Counted from the stretch's first letter, positions 1 to 9,511 are shown. The stretch is 64,000 nucleotides of DNA from Allosalinactinospora lopnorensis (GCF_000981225.1 NZ_LAJC01000020.1:1-64000); one strand, 5' to 3'. Numbers and translations: made by a program. Notes: generated by a model not told the origin, from the letters alone.

Positions 1-198
1 CGCCGGCAGCAGCAGCGCGTCCAGCCGCCGCACCGCCTCCGCGGCCCCCTCCACCGGCGGCAGCAGCACCGGGACCGCCCCCGCGCCCGCGACCGAATCC
101 ACGTAGGCCTGGGGCAGGAGCGACGCGGGCATGTCCCACGCCTGGCCCCAGCGTGCGTTCTCGGCATAGGAGGAGATCCCGACGATCGGTCGCCGCAC
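1..198 (-). CDS. gamma-glutamyl-gamma-aminobutyrate hydrolase-like peptidase C26 (5' part only)
   Basis: This is the first 66 codons of a gene that runs off the left edge of the window. The start is GTG at 198, preceded by GAGGAAGAG. The N-terminus reads VRRPIVGISSYAENARWG, followed by a stretch ending in VPVLLPP. That is the opening beta-strand pattern of class I glutamine amidotransferase-like hydrolases of the PuuD/peptidase C26 family, which remove glutamate from gamma-glutamylated amines in the cytosol. The catalytic Cys and His lie outside the window. It sits at the end of a same-strand run with an SDR, an aldehyde dehydrogenase and a GS-like ligase, which fits the last step of a gamma-glutamylation pathway. 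The family call is fairly sure; the substrate is inferred. Confidence 0.75.
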   Translation of the reverse strand, partial: MRRPIVGISSYAENARWGQAWDMPASLLPQAYVDSVAGAGAVPVLLPPVEGAAEAVRRLDALLLPA

Positions 199-237
199 TG
201 CTCTTCCTCTCGTGAAATCCGCGCGTCCGCGGCGGGG

Positions 238-1001
238 TTACAGGGGGGTGACGTAGGCCCCGGAGATGCCACCGTCCACCAGGAAGTTCGACGCCGTGAT
301 GAACGAGGCGTCGTCGCTGGCGAGGAAGGCCACCGCGGCGGCGATCTCCGCCACCTCGGCGAACCGCCCCATCGGCACGTGCACCAGCCGGCGCGCGGCG
401 TGCTCGGGGTCCTTGGCGAACAGCTCCTGGAGCAGCGGTGTGTTCACGGGGCCGGGGGAGAGCGCGTTGACCCGGATCCCCTCCCGGGCGAACTGCACAC
501 CCAGTTCCCTGCTCAGCGAGAGCACCCCGCCCTTGCTGGCGGTGTAGGAGACCTGGGAGGTGGCGGCGCCCATGGTGGCCACGAACGACGCGGTGTTGAC
601 GATGGACCCCCGCCCTGTTCCCGCATGTAGGGCAGGACGTGCCTGCAGCACAGGTACACGGAGGTCAGGTTGACCTCCTGCACGCGCCTCCAGGCGTCGA
701 GACCGGTCTCCAGGATGGAGTCGTCCTCGGGGGGAGAGATCCCGGCGTTGTTGAACGCGACGTCGATCCTGCCATACACGGCCTTGACCTCGGCGTAGAC
801 CCGCTCTACGGCGGCCTCGTCGGTGACGTCCGCCGCGACGAACAGCCCGCCGCTCTCCTTGGCGACCCGCTCCCCGGCGGCCTGGTCCAGATCCACTGCC
901 ACGACGGATGCGCCCTCCTCGGCCAGCCGCAGCGCCGTGGCCCTGCCGATTCCGCTGCCCGCGCCGGTGATGACGGCGACGCGCCCCTCGAACCGCTGCA
1001 T
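238..1001 (-). pseudogene. SDR-family NAD(P) oxidoreductase (single-base frameshift)
   Basis: A short-chain dehydrogenase of about 254 residues once one base is restored. The start is ATG at 1001 with AGGAGG just upstream. The Rossmann motif TGAGSGIG, the NNAG motif and the catalytic YTASK are all present. The reading frame breaks near 607-611, in a run of five G/C bases: the product reads as far as MREQGGG, and the neighbouring frame continues with SIVNTASF. One lost base explains this, so a sequencing error is more likely than decay. It lies between the aldehyde dehydrogenase and the hydrolase in one transcription direction, so it probably serves the same amine pathway. The substrate is unknown. 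Confidence 0.7.
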
Positions 1002-1018
1002 GGTCCTCCTGTCGTTGC

Positions 1019-2379
1019 TCACTCGTCGGAGACGAACACCGTTTTGGTGTCGCTGAACGCGTCCAGGGCGTCCGGGCCGAGCTCGCGCCCGAGCCCCGAC
1101 TGCCGGAAACCGCCGAACGGGGTCCAGTACCGGACCGCCGAATGGGAGTTCACCGACAGGTTCCCGGCGGTCACGGCGCGCGCCACCCTCAGGGCGCGGC
1201 CGACGTCGCGCGTCCACAGCGACCCCGCCAGCCCGAGCTCGGTGTCGTTGGCGATGCGCACCGCCTCGGCCTCGTCCTCGAACGGCACCACCGTCACTAC
1301 CGGCCCGAAGATCTCCTCGGTGAACGTGCGGTCCCGCGTGCTGACGGGTGCCAGTACGGTCGGCGGGAACCAGAAGCCGGCGCCTTCGGGCGCGCTCCCG
1401 CGGAACGCGACGGGGGCCCCGCCGGGCACGTAGGAGGCCACCCTGTCGCGGTGGCCGGCGGAGATCAGCGGCCCCATCTCGGTCCCGCTCTCCCGGGGAT
1501 CACCCACGGCCACGCCCTGCACCGCCGGTTCCAGCAGTTCCATGAACCGGTCGAAGACCGAGCGCTGCACCAGCAGGCGCGACCGCGCGCAGCAGTCCTG
1601 CCCGGCGTTGTCGAACACTCCGTACGGGGCGTCGGCGGCCGCGCGCTCCAGGTCGGCGTCGGCGAAGACGATGTTGGCGCTCTTGCCTCCCAGCTCCAGC
1701 GTGACCCGTTTGACCCCCTCGGCGCAGCCGGCCATGACGCGCTTGCCGACGGCCGATGAGCCGTGAACGCGATCTTGGCGACGTCGGGATGGTGCACCAG
1801 CCGTTCCCCCACCACCCGGCCGGCGCCGGGCAGCACCTGCAGCACGCCTTCGGGCAGCCCCGCCTCCCGGGCCAGCTCACCGATACGCAGAGCGGTGAGC
1901 GGGGTCAGCTCCGCGGGCTTGACGATGACCGTGTTTCCGGCGGCCAGGGCGGGCGCGACGCCCCAGGAGAAGATCGGCATCGGGAAGTTCCAGGGCACGA
2001 TGACGCCGGCCACACCGAGCGGCTCGGCGAAGGTGACGCTCCAGCCGCCGGCCACCGGGATCTGGCGGCCGGAGTGGCGTTCCGGGGCGGCCGCGAAGTA
2101 CTCGAACACGTCGCGCACCTGCTCCGCCTCGCCGCGGGCCTGGCTGATCGGGTGGCCGGCCTCGCGGACTTCCAGTTCGGCGAGTTCCTCGATCCGGCCG
2201 TCGACGGCGTCGGCGACCGCGCGCAGCATCCGGGCGCGCTCGCCCGGCGGGACCGCGCGCCAGGCCGGGTAGGCGGCCCCGGCCCGCGCCACGGCGGCAT
2301 CGGTCTCCTCGGCCGAGGCCAGGGGGACCGACGCCACGGCCTCCTCTGTGGCCGGGTTGATCACGTCGTGCTTGGTCAT
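1019..2379 (-). pseudogene. NAD(P)-dependent aldehyde dehydrogenase (single-base frameshift)
   Basis: An aldehyde dehydrogenase of about 453 residues after repair. The start is ATG at 2379 (MTKHDVINPATEE), with GGGGAG upstream. The family motifs are present: PWNFPMPIF, the general-base Glu in VTLELGGK, and the nucleophilic Cys in GQDCCARSR (one of the two adjacent Cys). Near 1760 the frame switches. The text runs IAFT and should continue GSSAVGKRVMAG, which needs one extra G in CACGG/CTCATCGG. In PuuC-like systems this enzyme oxidises the gamma-glutamyl aldehyde made after glutamylation of an amine. It is directly downstream of the GS-like ligase on the same strand. The defect looks like a consensus error, since all motifs on both sides are intact. 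Confidence 0.78.
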
Positions 2380-2429
2380 GGGCTCCCCGTATCGTCCGGT
2401 GGGTCGTCGCTCCCCAGGGGTCCGGCCGG

Positions 2430-3797
2430 TCACAGCCGCTCGAAGCCGCGGAACAGCTCCCAGTCGGTCACCGTCTCCTCGAACGCCGCGAGTTCCACAC
2501 GCGCGTAGTTGGCGTAGTGCGCCACCACCTCGTCACCGAAGGCGTGCCGCGCCAGCTCGCTCTTCTCCCACAGCTCCAGGGCCTCCCGCATGGTGGTGGG
2601 GACCGTGGGCGTGCCGCCGCCGGAGGCGTAGGCGTTGCCCTGGCAGGCCTCGGGCAGCGGGAGTTCCCGGTCGATACCGTCGAGCCCGGCCGCGGTCAGG
2701 GCCGCCACGGCGAGGTAGGGGTTGACGTCGCCTCCGGGGACCCGGTTCTCCACCCGCAGGGAGGGGCCGTGCCCGACCAGCCGCAGGGCGCAGGTGCGGT
2801 TGTCGACTCCCCAGGCCACAGCGGTGGGCGCGAAACTGCCCGGGACGTAGCGTTTGTAGGAGTTGATGTTCGGCGCCAGGAACAGCGTGAGCTCCCGGAG
2901 CGCCGCCACCTGGCCGGCGAGGAAGTGCTCACCGGTCTTGGACAGCCCCGGGCCCTCGGCCAGGACCGGGCTCCCATCGGCGCCCCGGAGCGAGATGTGG
3001 ATGTGGCAGGAGTTGCCCTCGCGGTCGTTGGGCTTGGCCATGAACGTGATGCTCATGCCCTCCTGGGCGGCGATCTCCTTCGCGGCGTTCTTGTACACGC
3101 CGTGGTTGTCGCAGGTGGTCACGGCCTCGGCGAAGCGGAAGGTGATCTCGTGCTGGCCGAAGTTGCACTCGCCCTTCGCCGACTCGACGTGCAGGCCGGC
3201 GCCGGCCATCTCGTTGCGCACGCGGCGCAGCAGGGGCTCCACGCGCGCGCCGCCGAGCACCGAGTAGTCCACGTTGTACTGGTTGGCCGGGGTGAGACCG
3301 CGGTAGCCGCGGTTCCACGCGTCCTCGTAGGAATCGCGGAAGATCAGGAACTCCAGCTCGGTGCCTGCCATCGCCTGCCACCCGCGCTGTGCGAGCCGGT
3401 CGGTCTGGGCCTTGAGGATCTGCCGCGGTGAAGGGACCACGGGAGTGCCGTCGTGCCAGGCGAGGTCCGCGATGACCATGGCCGCGCCCTCCTGCCACGG
3501 GGTGCGGCGCAGCGTGGCCAGGTCGGGGACGAGGTGGAAGTCGCCGTAGCCGGTCTCCCAGGAGGACATCGCGTACCCGTCCACGGTGTTCATGTCCACG
3601 TCGACCGCGAGCAGGTAGTTGCAGCCCTCGGCGCCGTGCCGCACCACATCGTCGAGGAAGAAGCGGGCGGAGAACCGCTTGCCCTGCAGGCGCCCCTGCA
3701 TGTCGGTGAACGCCACCAGCACGGTGTCGATCGCGCCGCTGTCGACATCGGATCGGAGGTCTTCCAGCTCCAGGGGAGGGGTGTTGTTCGCGCTCAC
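2430..3797 (-). CDS. glutamine-synthetase-like gamma-glutamyl-amine ligase (GlnA3/GlnA4/PuuA type)
   Basis: A 455-residue protein with a GTG start at 3797 and GAGGAG upstream. It has the GS beta-grasp and catalytic domains: GTELEFLIF carries the metal-binding Glu, EGNSCHIHISL the HxH site, and SFAPTAVAWG together with GDVNPYLAVAAL the family C-terminal half. The length fits GS-like ligases rather than housekeeping GlnA (about 470 residues), and the Tyr adenylylation region of GlnA-I is not evident. Such enzymes (PuuA, GlnA3, GlnA4) use ATP to couple glutamate to polyamines or ethanolamine. The divergent ethanolamine-type permease and the downstream dehydrogenases support that role over ammonia assimilation. 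The exact amine is not determined. Confidence 0.85.
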   Translation of the reverse strand: MSANNTPPLELEDLRSDVDSGAIDTVLVAFTDMQGRLQGKRFSARFFLDDVVRHGAEGCNYLLAVDVDMNTVDGYAMSSWETGYGDFHLVPDLATLRRTPWQEGAAMVIADLAWHDGTPVVPSPRQILKAQTDRLAQRGWQAMAGTELEFLIFRDSYEDAWNRGYRGLTPANQYNVDYSVLGGARVEPLLRRVRNEMAGAGLHVESAKGECNFGQHEITFRFAEAVTTCDNHGVYKNAAKEIAAQEGMSITFMAKPNDREGNSCHIHISLRGADGSPVLAEGPGLSKTGEHFLAGQVAALRELTLFLAPNINSYKRYVPGSFAPTAVAWGVDNRTCALRLVGHGPSLRVENRVPGGDVNPYLAVAALTAAGLDGIDRELPLPEACQGNAYASGGGTPTVPTTMREALELWEKSELARHAFGDEVVAHYANYARVELAAFEETVTDWELFRGFERL

Positions 3798-3814
3798 CGG
3801 AGGCTCCTCAACTC

Positions 3815-4030
3815 TTAAGGTTCAAAACCAGACCTTTATCGGTATGCAAGCAGCGCGACGAGCGCCTGTCAATGTCCCGGCCCGGGGCCGCCTGCGTCGC
3901 GCCTTCGCGAAATGCCTGCGTAACAAGGGGTGATGTGCGAGAAAGCGGGGGCGCCGGTCTTGACATCGACGCCAGGGAGACGCACCATCAACCGTCAAGC
4001 GCGAAAGGACTGACCTTATACCTTTCGGTC
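3815..4030. promoter_or_regulatory. divergent control region between GS-like ligase and permease
   Basis: The 261-base gap between divergent genes holds two inverted repeats. One is AAGGT at 3817-3821 with ACCTT at 3832-3836; nested in it is GGTT-CAA-AACC at 3819-3829. The other is CGAAAGG at 4002-4008 with CCTTTCG at 4021-4027, a perfect 7-base pair of arms 12 bases apart and about 30 bases before the permease start. A TTGACA box lies at 3960-3965 with only a weak -10 (CACCAT at 3983). The FadR-like regulator encoded at 5620 is the obvious candidate ligand; this is inference. Confidence 0.4.
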
Positions 4031-4058
4031 GGTTGAGCCCATCCCGAGGGGAACGCCC

Positions 4059-5514
4059 ATGACGGAGCCAGCAGGCGGGCACATCCACACCCAGACCGCC
4101 GACTACACCGAACTCGGCGACGACTATCTGCGCAAACGACAACTGAGAAGGGGCGCGGCCGGCTGGGTACTGCTCGCCGGGCTCGGTGTCTCCTACGTGA
4201 TCTCCGGAGACTTCGCCGGCTGGAACTTCGGTCTCGCCGAAGGGGGATGGGGCGGTCTGCTCATCGCCACTCTCCTCATGGGCGTGATGTATTTGTTCAT
4301 GGTGTTCGGCCTGGCGAGATGGCCTCGGCGCTGCCCGCGGCCGGGGCCGGGTACGGGTTCACCCGCCGGGCCATGGGCCCGCTCGCGGGGTTCGCCACCG
4401 GAACGGCGGTGCTCATCGAGTACGCCATCGCGCCCGCCGCCATCGCGGTCTTCATCGGCGGCTACGTCGAGGCCCTCGGACTGTTCGGCGTCGCCAACGC
4501 CTGGCCCGTCTACCTGGTTTGTTACCTGGTCTTCATCGGCATCCACCTGTGGGGGGTCGGCGAGGCGCTGCGCGTCATGTTCGTCATCACCGGCGTGGCG
4601 ATGGTGGCCCTGCTCGCCTTCGTCCTCGGCATGATCCCCCAGTTCGAGGTGTCCAACCTCTTCGACATCGAGCCCACCGGCGCCGCCGGCGCCAGCGCCT
4701 TCCTGCCCTTCGGCTACGCGGGCGTGCTCGGCGCCTTCGTCTTCGGGATCTGGTTCTTCCTGGCCATCGAAGGCGTGCCGCTGGCCGCCGAGGAGGCGCG
4801 CGACCCCAAGCGCGACATGCCGCGGGGGATCATCGCCGGGATGACCGTGCTGCTCGTCACCGCGGCCTGCATGCTGGTGCTGGCCCCCGGAGGCGCCGGC
4901 GCCTCCACCCTGGCCGACTCGGAGAACCCGCTGCCCGAGGCGCTGCGCGCCGCATACGGCGGCAACACCGCCCTCGCCGACTTCGTCAACTACGTGGGGC
5001 TGGCGGGCCTGATCGCCAGCTTCTTCTCGATCATCTACGCCTACTCCCGGCAGCTGTTCGCGCTCTCGCGGGCCGGTTACCTGCCGCGCTGGCTGTCGGT
5101 GACGGGTCGGCGCAAGACCCCGTACATGGCGCTCATCGTGCCGGGCAGCATCGGCTTCCTGCTCGCCGCGACCGTGGCCGACGGAGACCAGCTCATCAAC
5201 ATCGCCGTGTTCGGCGCCACCGTCTCCTACGCGCTGATGATGATCGCGCACATCGTGCTGCGGCGCCGCGAGCCGGGGCTGGTCCGCCCCTACCGCACCC
5301 CCGGTGGCATCTTCACGACCGGCGTCGCCTGGTGCTCGCCCTGGCCGCGGTGGTCGCGACGTTCTTCGTGGACATGGTCGGGGCGGCCATCACCGCCGGG
5401 ATCTTCCTGACTTTCCTCGGCTACTTCTGGTTCTACTCCCGCCACAGGCTCGTCGCCAACGCCCCGGAAGAGGAGTGGGCCCTGCTGGACAAGGCCGAGG
5501 CCGAACTGAAGTGA
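4059..5514 (+). pseudogene. APC-family ethanolamine-type permease (two single-base frameshifts)
   Basis: An amino-acid/polyamine/choline superfamily permease of about 485 residues if two bases are restored. The start is ATG at 4059 with GAGGGGAAC upstream. The N-terminal region (LRKRQLRRGAAGWVLLAG, then ISGDFAGWNFGLAEGGWGG) is strongly typical of ethanolamine permeases. Breaks occur near 4315, where FGLA should continue EMASALPAAG, and near 5329, where TTGVA should continue with LVLALAAVV. Each is a missing C in a short C run. Multiple hydrophobic helices cover the whole length. It is divergent from the GS-like ligase and upstream of a FadR-like regulator, so it probably imports the amine for that pathway. 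Both breaks are best explained as sequence errors. Confidence 0.78.
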
Positions 5515-5522
5515 ACCTCCGG

Positions 5523-5559
5523 CCGCCGCCGGCGGGACAGGCGTTCCCTCCGGCGGCGG
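5523..5559 (+). terminator. hairpin after permease gene
   Basis: CCGCCGCCGG at 5523-5532 pairs perfectly with CCGGCGGCGG at 5550-5559 across a 17-base loop, nine bases after the permease stop. There is no T tract, which is common for actinobacterial terminators. Confidence 0.4.
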
Positions 5560-5619
5560 GCCGGGTCGGCTGGCTAGAGTGGGAGCGACGGGCGGTGACT
5601 CTCGAACGGAGGAACAGAC

Positions 5620-6372
5620 GTGCCGGAGCTGCAGGCCGGGCCGGGCGGCGAGCTCGGCGAGCCGGCCGCCGGCGCCGTCTTCCGGCCCGTCCGAGCGGGC
5701 AACGCGTTCGAGGAGACCGTCGAACGGCTGCTGTCGGCGATCAAGCTGGGCGTAGTGGGGTACGGGGAGCGGTTCCCGCCGGAGCGCGAGCTCGCCGCCC
5801 GGCTCGGGGTCAGCCGGATCACGCTGCGCGAGGCCATACGCGCCCTCCAGGAGTCCGGTTATGTCCAGCCGCGCCGCGGGCGGGCCGGCGGTACCTTCGT
5901 CACCTACGTTCCGCCCCGCCCCAGCAAGGACGAGGCGCTTCGGCTGCTGCGCGAAATGGAGGGCGGCCTTGAGGACCTGCTGGCCTTCCGGGAGGCCCTG
6001 GAGATCGGGGCCGCCGTCCAGTTGGCCGCGCGCGGTCTGACCTCCGAACAGGAGGCCGTTCTGCTCGCCCGGCTCGCCGAGGTGGACGCGGCCGGCCTGG
6101 ACGACTACCGACGCTGCGACACGGTCTTCCACCTCACCCTCGCCGAGCTGACCGGGTCGACCTCCCTGACCACCACGCTGACCGAAGCCCGGATGCGGGT
6201 GAACGACCTGCTCAACGCCATGCCGTTGCTGGCGAAGAACCTGCAGCACAGCAGTGTCCAGCATGGGGCCATCGTCGCCGCCGTCCGGGACCGCGACCCC
6301 GACGCCGCCCGCGCCGCGGTCGCCGAACACCTGGAGGGGACCGCGGCGCTGCTCCGCGGCTTTCTGGGGTAG
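5620..6372 (+). CDS. FadR-subfamily GntR transcriptional regulator
   Basis: A 250-residue regulator with a GTG start at 5620 preceded by ACGGAGGAA. Residues about 30-95 form the winged helix-turn-helix (FPPERELAARLGVSRITLREAIRALQESGYV). The rest is an all-helical FCD ligand domain with the metal/ligand-binding pattern FHLTLAELTG and a late VQHGAIVAAV. It lies about 100 bases downstream of the permease on the same strand, behind a hairpin. It probably senses the amine or a glutamylated intermediate and controls the divergent promoters at 3798-4058. Functionally it parallels PuuR, which belongs to a different family. The ligand cannot be read from sequence. Confidence 0.85.
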   Translation: MPELQAGPGGELGEPAAGAVFRPVRAGNAFEETVERLLSAIKLGVVGYGERFPPERELAARLGVSRITLREAIRALQESGYVQPRRGRAGGTFVTYVPPRPSKDEALRLLREMEGGLEDLLAFREALEIGAAVQLAARGLTSEQEAVLLARLAEVDAAGLDDYRRCDTVFHLTLAELTGSTSLTTTLTEARMRVNDLLNAMPLLAKNLQHSSVQHGAIVAAVRDRDPDAARAAVAEHLEGTAALLRGFLG

Positions 6373-6425
6373 CGTCCCGGACGGCGGCAGGGGCCCGCGG
6401 AACCGGGCGCGCGCCCGCCGCGCTT

Positions 6426-7718
6426 TCACGCGCTCAAGGAGCGTTCCCCGGGCCTTTCCCGACCCGTTCCGTCCCGCCGCCGGAACCGGTCGAGGGCGAA
6501 CGGCCGCAGGACCTCGCTCTCCGTCCCGCGGACGACGAGGGGGGCCAGAGCGGACGCCGTCCCCGGCGCGAGTGTCAGGCCCAGCATTCCGTGTCCCGTC
6601 GCGGCGAAGACTCCGGGTGCGCCGGGAACCCGGCCGATCAGGGGCATGCTGTCGGGGGTAGCGGGACGCATCCCGGCTCGCTCCGCGTGGACATGGCTCG
6701 GATCCCACCGCTTCAGATAGGGGGCCGCGGCCCGCAGGAGCCGGCCGGCGGAGCGGCGGGAGGTGTGGTCGCCGGGCCCTCCGAGCTCGAACCGGCCGGC
6801 GATGCGCACGCCGTCGTTGAACGGCGCGATCGCGATGTTGGGCTCCATGAGCTTGAGCGCGTGCCGCGGAGGGGAACTCATCCCCTCCGCGGTCACGGTG
6901 TGCCCCGTACCCGACAGCAGGGGAACGGGCACGCCGAGCTGGTCGAGGAGGCGGGTCGACCACACCCCGGCCGCGATGACGACCCGGTCGGCGGTAACGG
7001 CATACTGGCTGGTCACCACGTTCCATCGTCCGTCGTCGGCCCGTTCGACTCCCTGGACCGCGGTGCCCTCGTAGCGCAGTGCCCCCGCTGAGCCCACCAT
7101 GTCGATGAGCGCGGACCTCAGGGTCTCGGGCTGAAGGTGCGCCTCCGCGCGGGCGTGTACGGCTCCGAGGACGTTCGGCGCCAGCGCGGGCTCCCGCCGC
7201 ACCAGGGCCTCCTGGTCCAGGATCTCGAAGTCGCCGCTGTACCCCTCGGCTCTGGCCTCCTCCAGCAACGCGACGGCCTCGCTGAGGCCCCTGGGCTCCC
7301 GGGCGGTGAGCAGCACCCCCGTGTGGTGCATCTCCATTCCCTCCTCGGCCGCCGAGAGCTTGCGGAACGCGTCGACACTGTCGTTGGCCAGCGACAGGAC
7401 CGCGCGCAGCCCGGCCCGGTGGCGCTGGTCCGTGCCGCTGCGGGCGAACTCCCACAGCCAGCGCGCCAGCCGGGCGGGCGGGGCCGGCCGGATCCCGAAC
7501 GCGCACCTGCGGTCGACGATCTGGCGCGCGAGCTTTCCGGCCACCCCCGGTCCGGACAACGGGGCCGACAGCGATGGGACGACCCATCCGGCGCTCACCG
7601 GGGTGGCGGTTCCCGGCCGCGGACCGTCGTCGATGACCGTGACTCCCACCCCCTCACCGAGGAGTTCGAGCGCGCAGTAGAGGCCGATGACTCCACCACC
7701 GATGACCACGACGTTCAT
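6426..7718 (-). CDS. FAD-dependent oxidoreductase, DadA/D-amino acid dehydrogenase-like
   Basis: A 430-residue DAO-superfamily flavoprotein with an ATG start at 7718 and GAGGGAGC upstream. It opens with the dinucleotide-binding motif VVVIGGGVIGLYCALEL. The late GHGMLGLTLAPGTA segment is the usual C-terminal FAD contact of DadA-like enzymes. The family oxidises amines or D-amino acids to imines, passing electrons to a quinone or to oxygen. It is the last gene of a same-strand run with a Na+/solute symporter and its tiny partner, so the likely substrate is whatever that symporter imports. A PuuB-like role for the adjacent amine pathway is possible but less supported, because the FadR gene converges on it. 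Confidence 0.8.
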   Translation of the reverse strand: MNVVVIGGGVIGLYCALELLGEGVGVTVIDDGPRPGTATPVSAGWVVPSLSAPLSGPGVAGKLARQIVDRRCAFGIRPAPPARLARWLWEFARSGTDQRHRAGLRAVLSLANDSVDAFRKLSAAEEGMEMHHTGVLLTAREPRGLSEAVALLEEARAEGYSGDFEILDQEALVRREPALAPNVLGAVHARAEAHLQPETLRSALIDMVGSAGALRYEGTAVQGVERADDGRWNVVTSQYAVTADRVVIAAGVWSTRLLDQLGVPVPLLSGTGHTVTAEGMSSPPRHALKLMEPNIAIAPFNDGVRIAGRFELGGPGDHTSRRSAGRLLRAAAPYLKRWDPSHVHAERAGMRPATPDSMPLIGRVPGAPGVFAATGHGMLGLTLAPGTASALAPLVVRGTESEVLRPFALDRFRRRDGTGRERPGERSLSA

Positions 7719-7764
7719 GAAGCTCCCTCAGGGGTTGCGGGAATCAGGGTGTGCGGAAGTTTTC

Positions 7765-7806
7765 GGGCCGGTCCTCAGGGGGTGGGGAGATCTCTTGGAC
7801 CGGCCC
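7765..7806 (-). terminator. hairpin between symporter partner and FAD oxidoreductase
   Basis: GGGCCGGTCC at 7765-7774 is the exact complement of GGACCGGCCC at 7797-7806 (10-base stem, 22-base loop). On the transcribed minus strand it is followed by GAAAAC. It may be a partial terminator or mRNA-processing site inside the operon. Confidence 0.4.
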
Positions 7807-7834
7807 TTAGGGGGTGCGGGAGTGTTCGAGGCGG

Positions 7835-7990
7835 TCATTCCGCCGGGTTCGACCCTTCTGAGGCCGCGTCCCCGACGGTGTGGCGCACGACCTCGTCGAC
7901 GTAGAACCGGAATCCCAGGAACCCGACGTAGACGGTGGTCACGATGCAGACGAGCGGGACGGCATAGAGCAGGATCGCGTAGATGGTCAC
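7835..7990 (-). CDS. 51-residue membrane partner of SSS symporter
   Basis: The small gene starts with GTG at 7990, overlapping the symporter stop codon in a GTGA junction, with GAGGAG seven bases upstream. It encodes 51 residues. Residues about 3-28 (IYAILLYAVPLVCIVTTVYV and onward) form one transmembrane helix; a short charged tail follows. Many sodium:solute symporters of the monocarboxylate and related types have such a single-helix accessory protein encoded next to them. The four-base overlap implies translational coupling and roughly equal production. The function is inferred from position and architecture only. Confidence 0.65.
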   Translation of the reverse strand: MTIYAILLYAVPLVCIVTTVYVGFLGFRFYVDEVVRHTVGDAASEGSNPAE

Positions 7991-9432
7991 GACTTCTCCT
8001 CAGCGGGGGCCAGGTAGGGACGGTCGGGCAGCGGGGGCGTGTGGTTGCGGGTGGCGTAGGCCACGGCGGTGAACACGGCGAGGTTCACCAGCACGCCGAA
8101 GACCAGGCCGTCCCACTCCGCGAGCGAGCCCGGCTTGGCGCCGGCCGGGATGACCCAGTCCCACAGGTAGGTGACCAGGCCGCCGGAGATGATGGCCGAC
8201 CAGGCCGCGGGCGCGGAGCGAACACGCAGCAGCAGCGCGGCCAGCAGCGGGATCACGATCGTGGGCGCCCAGAAGCTGTAGCTGTGCAGCAGGGCGTCGA
8301 CGATGCCGGGAACGGAGACCGCGAAGAGGATCGCGCCGGCCCCCACCACGAGGGTGAGCACCCGCTCCAGTGCCAGGCGGCTCCGGTCGCTGACCCCCGG
8401 GTGGATGAAGGGTTTGTAGACGTCCTTGACGAAGACGATCGCGCAGGAGTTGAGGTAGGAGCTGGCGGTGGACATGACCACGGCCAGCAGCGCGGCGATG
8501 GCCAACCCGGTCAGCCCGACCGGCAGCAGCTCCATCACCACGGTGGGAATCGCCTGGTCGCCGGCGATGCGGTCGGGGAACAGCGCCAGGCAGACCAGCC
8601 CGATGGTGGCGGTGACGAAGTAGAACAGCAGGGAGAACGCGCCGGTGAGCATCATGCCCTTGCGGGCGTTGCGGCCATCGGGGGTGGAGAACACCCGCTG
8701 GGCGTAGGGCGGGACCAGTGTCTCCCCGAGCAGGAACGCCAGGAAGAGCCCGATGAACACCGGGGCGCTGAACTGGCCGATGAGGCTGGTCTGGCCCTCG
8801 GGCATCGCCGCGAAGAGCCCTTCGGCCCCGCCGAGCTGGAACAGGCCGATGAGCAGTGTGACCGGCAGCAGCAGGCCCAAAAAGACGAACTGCAGCATGT
8901 CGGTCTGGATGACCGCCCAGGCGCCGCCGAACGTGGAGTAGAGCACCACGATGCCCATGCCGATGAGGATGGCCGGCACCATGGCCATGCCGATCGTCAG
9001 GTTGATGACCACCCCGACGGCCAGGGCCTGGGCCCCGAGGATGCCGGTGCACACCAGCAGTGAGAGCACGCCGGTGATCAGCCGCGACCCGCGGCCGTAG
9101 TGGGCCTCCATGATGTCGCCCACGGTGTGGGCGTGGACGTAGCGCTTCAGGTGGGGCGCCACGAAGGTGCCCACCAGAAACGCCGAGAGCGCGAAGGCGG
9201 AGAACGCGAAGAAGTAGACATAGCCCTGATCGGCGGTGTTGCTCGCGTTGCCCATGGAAGCGCCCCCGCCCAGGAAGGAGGCGGCGAGGCTGCCGAAGAG
9301 CACCGGCCAGACGATGCGGTTGCCCGCGACTGCGTAGTCGTGTGAGCTCGTGACCAGGCGCACCGTCTGCACACCGATCACGATGAGGGCCGCGAAATAC
9401 AGAGCGAGCATGGCCCAGTCGATGACTGTCAT
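7987..9432 (-). CDS. sodium:solute symporter family (SSS) transporter
   Basis: A 481-residue SSS/LeuT-fold permease with about 13 hydrophobic helices. I place the start at ATG 9432 (MTVIDWAMLALYFAAL), preceded by AGGAGGAG, rather than at upstream in-frame starts that would lack a ribosome site. Typical motifs are GSLAASFLGGGASMGN in the second helix and STASSYLNSCAIVFVKDVYKP in the middle, where the SSS sodium site lies. It probably co-imports Na+ with an organic acid or amino acid. It is divergent from a CdaR-type regulator and cotranscribed with a 51-residue partner and a FAD oxidoreductase, which suggests uptake followed by oxidation of one substrate. Confidence 0.85.
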   Translation of the reverse strand: MTVIDWAMLALYFAALIVIGVQTVRLVTSSHDYAVAGNRIVWPVLFGSLAASFLGGGASMGNASNTADQGYVYFFAFSAFALSAFLVGTFVAPHLKRYVHAHTVGDIMEAHYGRGSRLITGVLSLLVCTGILGAQALAVGVVINLTIGMAMVPAILIGMGIVVLYSTFGGAWAVIQTDMLQFVFLGLLLPVTLLIGLFQLGGAEGLFAAMPEGQTSLIGQFSAPVFIGLFLAFLLGETLVPPYAQRVFSTPDGRNARKGMMLTGAFSLLFYFVTATIGLVCLALFPDRIAGDQAIPTVVMELLPVGLTGLAIAALLAVVMSTASSYLNSCAIVFVKDVYKPFIHPGVSDRSRLALERVLTLVVGAGAILFAVSVPGIVDALLHSYSFWAPTIVIPLLAALLLRVRSAPAAWSAIISGGLVTYLWDWVIPAGAKPGSLAEWDGLVFGVLVNLAVFTAVAYATRNHTPPLPDRPYLAPAEEKS

Positions 9433-9494
9433 GGGGGACTCCTCCTGGCTGGATGTCACCCCAACGCTAGACAGCCCTGTGATGGAGGTCACTG

Positions 9495-9511
9495 TATGAG
9501 TGATACTTATA
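9495..9511. promoter_or_regulatory. near-palindrome in CdaR/symporter divergent region
   Basis: TATGAGT at 9495-9501 and ACTTATA at 9505-9511 form a 17-base inverted repeat with one mismatched pair. It lies between the divergent symporter and regulator starts and is a candidate operator for the CdaR-type protein. Confidence 0.35.

Noticed and set aside
5290..7587. A 765-codon open frame overlapping FadR and the FAD oxidoreductase
   Set aside because: Low-complexity shadow; both real genes carry family motifs and ribosome sites.
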